Assembly (NCBI GenBank): GCA_005883575.1
Contig: VBFH01000031.1
Span: forward strand, 1 to 64,000
DNA: 64,000 nucleotides
From: Chloroflexota bacterium
Lineage (GTDB): Bacteria > Chloroflexota > Dormibacteria > Dormibacterales > Dormibacteraceae
Direction: 5' to 3'
Shown in pieces: positions 62,007 through 64,000 of this stretch; positions within the stretch are counted from its first letter, which is position 1; each line of letters begins with the position of its first letter. Below the pieces are notes generated by a model. It was not told the DNA's origin. It searched no databases and saw only the letters and a program-made list of their open reading frames with translations. The translations under genes and the position numbers were made by a program.

Positions 62007-62748
62007 CAGATGGCTGACCGGTGATCGGTGATTCATATCAAAGGACGCGCGCGGGAGGTCCGCACAAACTCGCCTTATCGCTACTCGCGTCAGGCTCAGT
62101 GGATGCCGTCATATATGAGGACGCGCACAAGGCATAGGGGTGAGTCGGAGGGTGCTACTACATGACCTCGCCGGCTTGCCGCGACGCTTTGACCAGAGTG
62201 ACCTCGGTTGGACCGTTCGTCGCGTCCGGCATGGTTCCTGCTCACCCTTTCAGATGCCCCAGGGTTGTGGCGTCGTAGAGACTTAGCGCTGAGCCAAGGC
62301 CTTCACGATTACCACCCCTATCACGATCCACAAAGCAGGGAAACCTAAACCCGTGGCGCCCAGTAAGTCTGCCATCACCCGCACAAGGACATTCGACGGT
62401 GCCGAGCGCTACAACGGGACACCTTTCACTGACCGCGGATTTCAGAACATTCCAGCTCTGGCTCACCTGAACCCATGGCTCGACAGCCTGCTAAATGCCG
62501 CTTACGGCCTAGTGCCAGATGTGTCCAGGAATCTCAGCTAGCCATTCTCGGCTCTTCAACCACGCCGATTGTTGGGCGCTCATCTACACGATGTGGCTAG
62601 CGACCAGCCAGAGGAGCGCAGCCGCGGCCGATGTCGAACATCGCGCTCCAACTTCGAGATCTGAGACAGTGCCGCGAGCGCCTTTCCACATCATTAGTGA
62701 CGCTCTGTAGCTGCTTGCTTCGCCGCCAGCTAACAGCGATTGGCGGAA
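62007..62748. other. Gene-free interval of 742 nt
   Basis: No open frame here shows a recognisable family or a supported start. The listed frames of 60-75 codons have no ribosome site and no conserved motif. It may be decayed sequence: it lies between two opposing gene groups, but no terminator hairpin or tRNA could be made out. Confidence 0.7.
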
Positions 62749-63219
62749 CTAGGCCCCGCCGGCGCTCCGAATAATCTCGACTCCATGCCGGGCAGCTATG
62801 TCATCGAGGACTCGGTCGCTGGGAGGGCCAGATGGAAACTCCGCCAACTCTTCGAAGTAGCTCGCCATGTCGGCGGCTGGGGTGAAACAGAAGAGAATCC
62901 GGCCCTCGTCGGGTCCTATGTTCACGTAGGTGTGAGCAACGCCCTCCGGCACGAAAAGAAACGTCCCCGTTGGTGCGATAACAGCCTCCGATCCGATTTT
63001 GAACCTGAACTGGCCATCGAGGACGTATAGCGTCTCCGCACAATCGTGGTGGACATGCAGCGGGGGGCCTGAGCCTGGCGGTGCCGCTTGCTCGAAGGCT
63101 TCCAGAAGTTTTCCAGTTTGGAGTCCATCGGCCTTCATGAGGGTCGCCGCGCCAGCGGCGCCTCTCACGGCACGTCCTTCGGCAGGCTGGATCACAACGC
63201 AACCGTCGGAAGTAATCAT
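62749..63219 (-). CDS. Cupin-domain protein
   Basis: 156 residues. Cupin motif 1 'PLHVHHDCAETLYVLDGQF' (HxH and Glu) and motif 2 'FVPEGVAHTYVNIGPD'. A YbfI/quercetinase-like small cupin; function cannot be set. ATG at 63219 with TAGGAGG upstream, overlapping the MFS stop by 4 nt (ATGA). Confidence 0.87.
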   Translation of the reverse strand: MITSDGCVVIQPAEGRAVRGAAGAATLMKADGLQTGKLLEAFEQAAPPGSGPPLHVHHDCAETLYVLDGQFRFKIGSEAVIAPTGTFLFVPEGVAHTYVNIGPDEGRILFCFTPAADMASYFEELAEFPSGPPSDRVLDDIAARHGVEIIRSAGGA

Positions 63220-64000
63220 GTCTGCCTCCTAGGTGTAGTTCCCACCTCTGTCCGGGCTTGATCCGCCCGCAGTGTCGCGAGGCAGATTAGCGCGGCGAAC
63301 GCACAAAGGATGCCAACGAGCAAGAATGGAACCGCGAAACCTGCCGTGTCCGCGAGGGCCGATAGGGCGACCGCGCCGATCGCTCCACCTGCCGCCCAGG
63401 CCGCGTTCGTGACCGCCACCGCAACGGCCTGACTTGAGGGCTCAGCCTCGGCGGCGTCGCTGACTATTGCAGCCGTCGGCGTCCACAATCCCGACGCTGC
63501 CGAGCCAGCGATAACGGTCGCGGTTGCCAGAAATACCAGAGAACCGATACCAGGTAGAAAAGGCAAAATCGCAGCCGCCAACGTGAAGCCGACCGTTACC
63601 GGGACCAGTCGGCCGACCCTGTCGGCGATCCGTCCCAGGACGACGTTCCAGAACGAAGCCAACAGGTAGCTTGCGACAAAGATGGCGGCAATCGCTGCCG
63701 GCGGCCCAAGCCGCCGCGAGACCAGCAGCGGGACCAGGCTTGCAAGGGTGCCGTTGATCACCCCAATCACAGCAATGAGGGCGTTCCCCAGTGCGGCGCG
63801 CCGGATCCTGAGGAGGCCGAGGAGCGCTCGAAAAGAGCTTCCGTGCTCCCCAGTTGACTGCTGTGGTACGAGTGTAAGCGCCGCCATCGCGGCCAGCACC
63901 ACCGCGATCCCGCTGAAGACGATTCCGCGCCCGATCCAGGTCGCTGCGGAGCCGATCACCGGTCCGACGACCATGCCGATCAGTGCCGCTCCAACTGCGC
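63216..64000 (-). CDS. Major facilitator superfamily transporter, 5' end beyond the window
   Basis: At least 261 codons are open to the right edge; the frame continues upstream of the listed Met at 63974 with 'AVGAALIG', a hydrophobic segment, so that Met is internal. About seven or eight membrane segments are visible with the loop motif 'VLGRIADRVGRLVPVTVGF' and 'LVPLLVSRRLGPPAAIAAIF'. Coupled to the cupin gene. Confidence 0.88.
   Translation of the reverse strand, partial: AVGAALIGMVVGPVIGSAATWIGRGIVFSGIAVVLAAMAALTLVPQQSTGEHGSSFRALLGLLRIRRAALGNALIAVIGVINGTLASLVPLLVSRRLGPPAAIAAIFVASYLLASFWNVVLGRIADRVGRLVPVTVGFTLAAAILPFLPGIGSLVFLATATVIAGSAASGLWTPTAAIVSDAAEAEPSSQAVAVAVTNAAWAAGGAIGAVALSALADTAGFAVPFLLVGILCAFAALICLATLRADQARTEVGTTPRRQT

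Noticed and set aside
62353-62710. Two small plus-strand ORFs in the gene-free interval
   Set aside because: No ribosome sites, motifs or coupling to neighbours.
1-64000. tRNA genes, CRISPR arrays, insertion sequences, attachment sites
   Set aside because: Looked for in all intergenic gaps; no cloverleaf-like segments, spaced repeats, transposase/integrase frames or terminal inverted repeats were seen, so the accessory look of the region is not backed by mobile-element marks.

Overview
GC-rich bacterial chromosome segment (64 kb) made almost entirely of small-molecule catabolism genes, densely packed with many 1-4 nt stop/start overlaps and frequent GTG/TTG starts. F420-type luciferase-like oxidoreductase, a 3Fe-4S ferredoxin, a cytochrome P450, DeoR and IclR regulators, and many hydantoinase-type and AtuA-like genes suggest a soil Actinomycetota or Chloroflexota/Dormibacterota-like organism; the sequence alone does not settle the phylum. 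I see no rRNA, tRNA, CRISPR array, transposase or integrase.

Layout. (1) 1-3181, minus: a cut-off gene, a nucleotidyltransferase-fold protein, a P450 and a metallophosphoesterase. (2) 3209-10272: APC permease divergent from a DeoR regulator and a complete L-rhamnose operon (mutarotase, isomerase, kinase, aldolase, SDR). (3) 10434-18576, minus: ferredoxin, LLM oxidoreductase, DUF3500 protein, aromatic-ring FAD monooxygenase, 2-methylfumaryl-CoA isomerase-like CoA transferase, RraA-like protein, a frameshifted NHL-repeat gene, cupin, an AroQ-like protein lacking its catalytic Tyr, and an amidase gene with its catalytic core deleted. (4) 18628-20705: E1 alpha and E1 beta of a 2-oxoacid dehydrogenase, encoded tail to tail. 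(5) 20825-27277, plus: PEP mutase/isocitrate lyase-family enzyme, HD-fold protein, HyuA, HyuB and a degenerate alanine-racemase-fold protein. (6) 27284-32279, minus: DUF4387, AtuA-like (DUF1446), IclR, PuuE-like deacetylase, FAD reductase. (7) 32373-39919, plus: a ribose-type ABC importer (ATPase, permease, binding protein) whose genes enclose a cysteine hydrolase, a second AtuA-like/DUF4387 pair and an HpcH aldolase, ending at a strong terminator. (8) 39998-47455, minus: third DUF4387/AtuA-like pair in a coupled chain with HyuB, an aminotransferase, HyuA and a threonine aldolase. (9) 47566-50425, plus: alpha-beta-barrel protein, RraA-like, MmgE/PrpD. (10) 50428-62006: mesaconyl-CoA hydratase-like MaoC divergent from a methylsuccinyl-CoA dehydrogenase-like gene, then FAH, a third HyuA/HyuB, CitE-like lyase, class III CoA transferase, MFS transporter and FAD oxidase. 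(11) 62007-62748 holds no gene; a cupin and a cut-off MFS transporter close the window.

How it may fit together. Apart from rhamnose, the recurring theme is opening of C-N rings or amides (three HyuA/HyuB pairs, PuuE-like deacetylase, cysteine hydrolase, broken amidase) followed by CoA activation and cleavage of the acid skeletons (CoA transferases, Mcd-like dehydrogenase, MaoC, CitE/HpcH lyases, RraA, PEP mutase family). The most unusual content is three separate AtuA-like/DUF4387 pairs within 15 kb, each with different enzymes, plus a recurring palindrome close to GGAATGnCATTCC at the 5' ends of several of these units that might mark a common (possibly IclR) regulon. These pathway assignments are inference from family and context.
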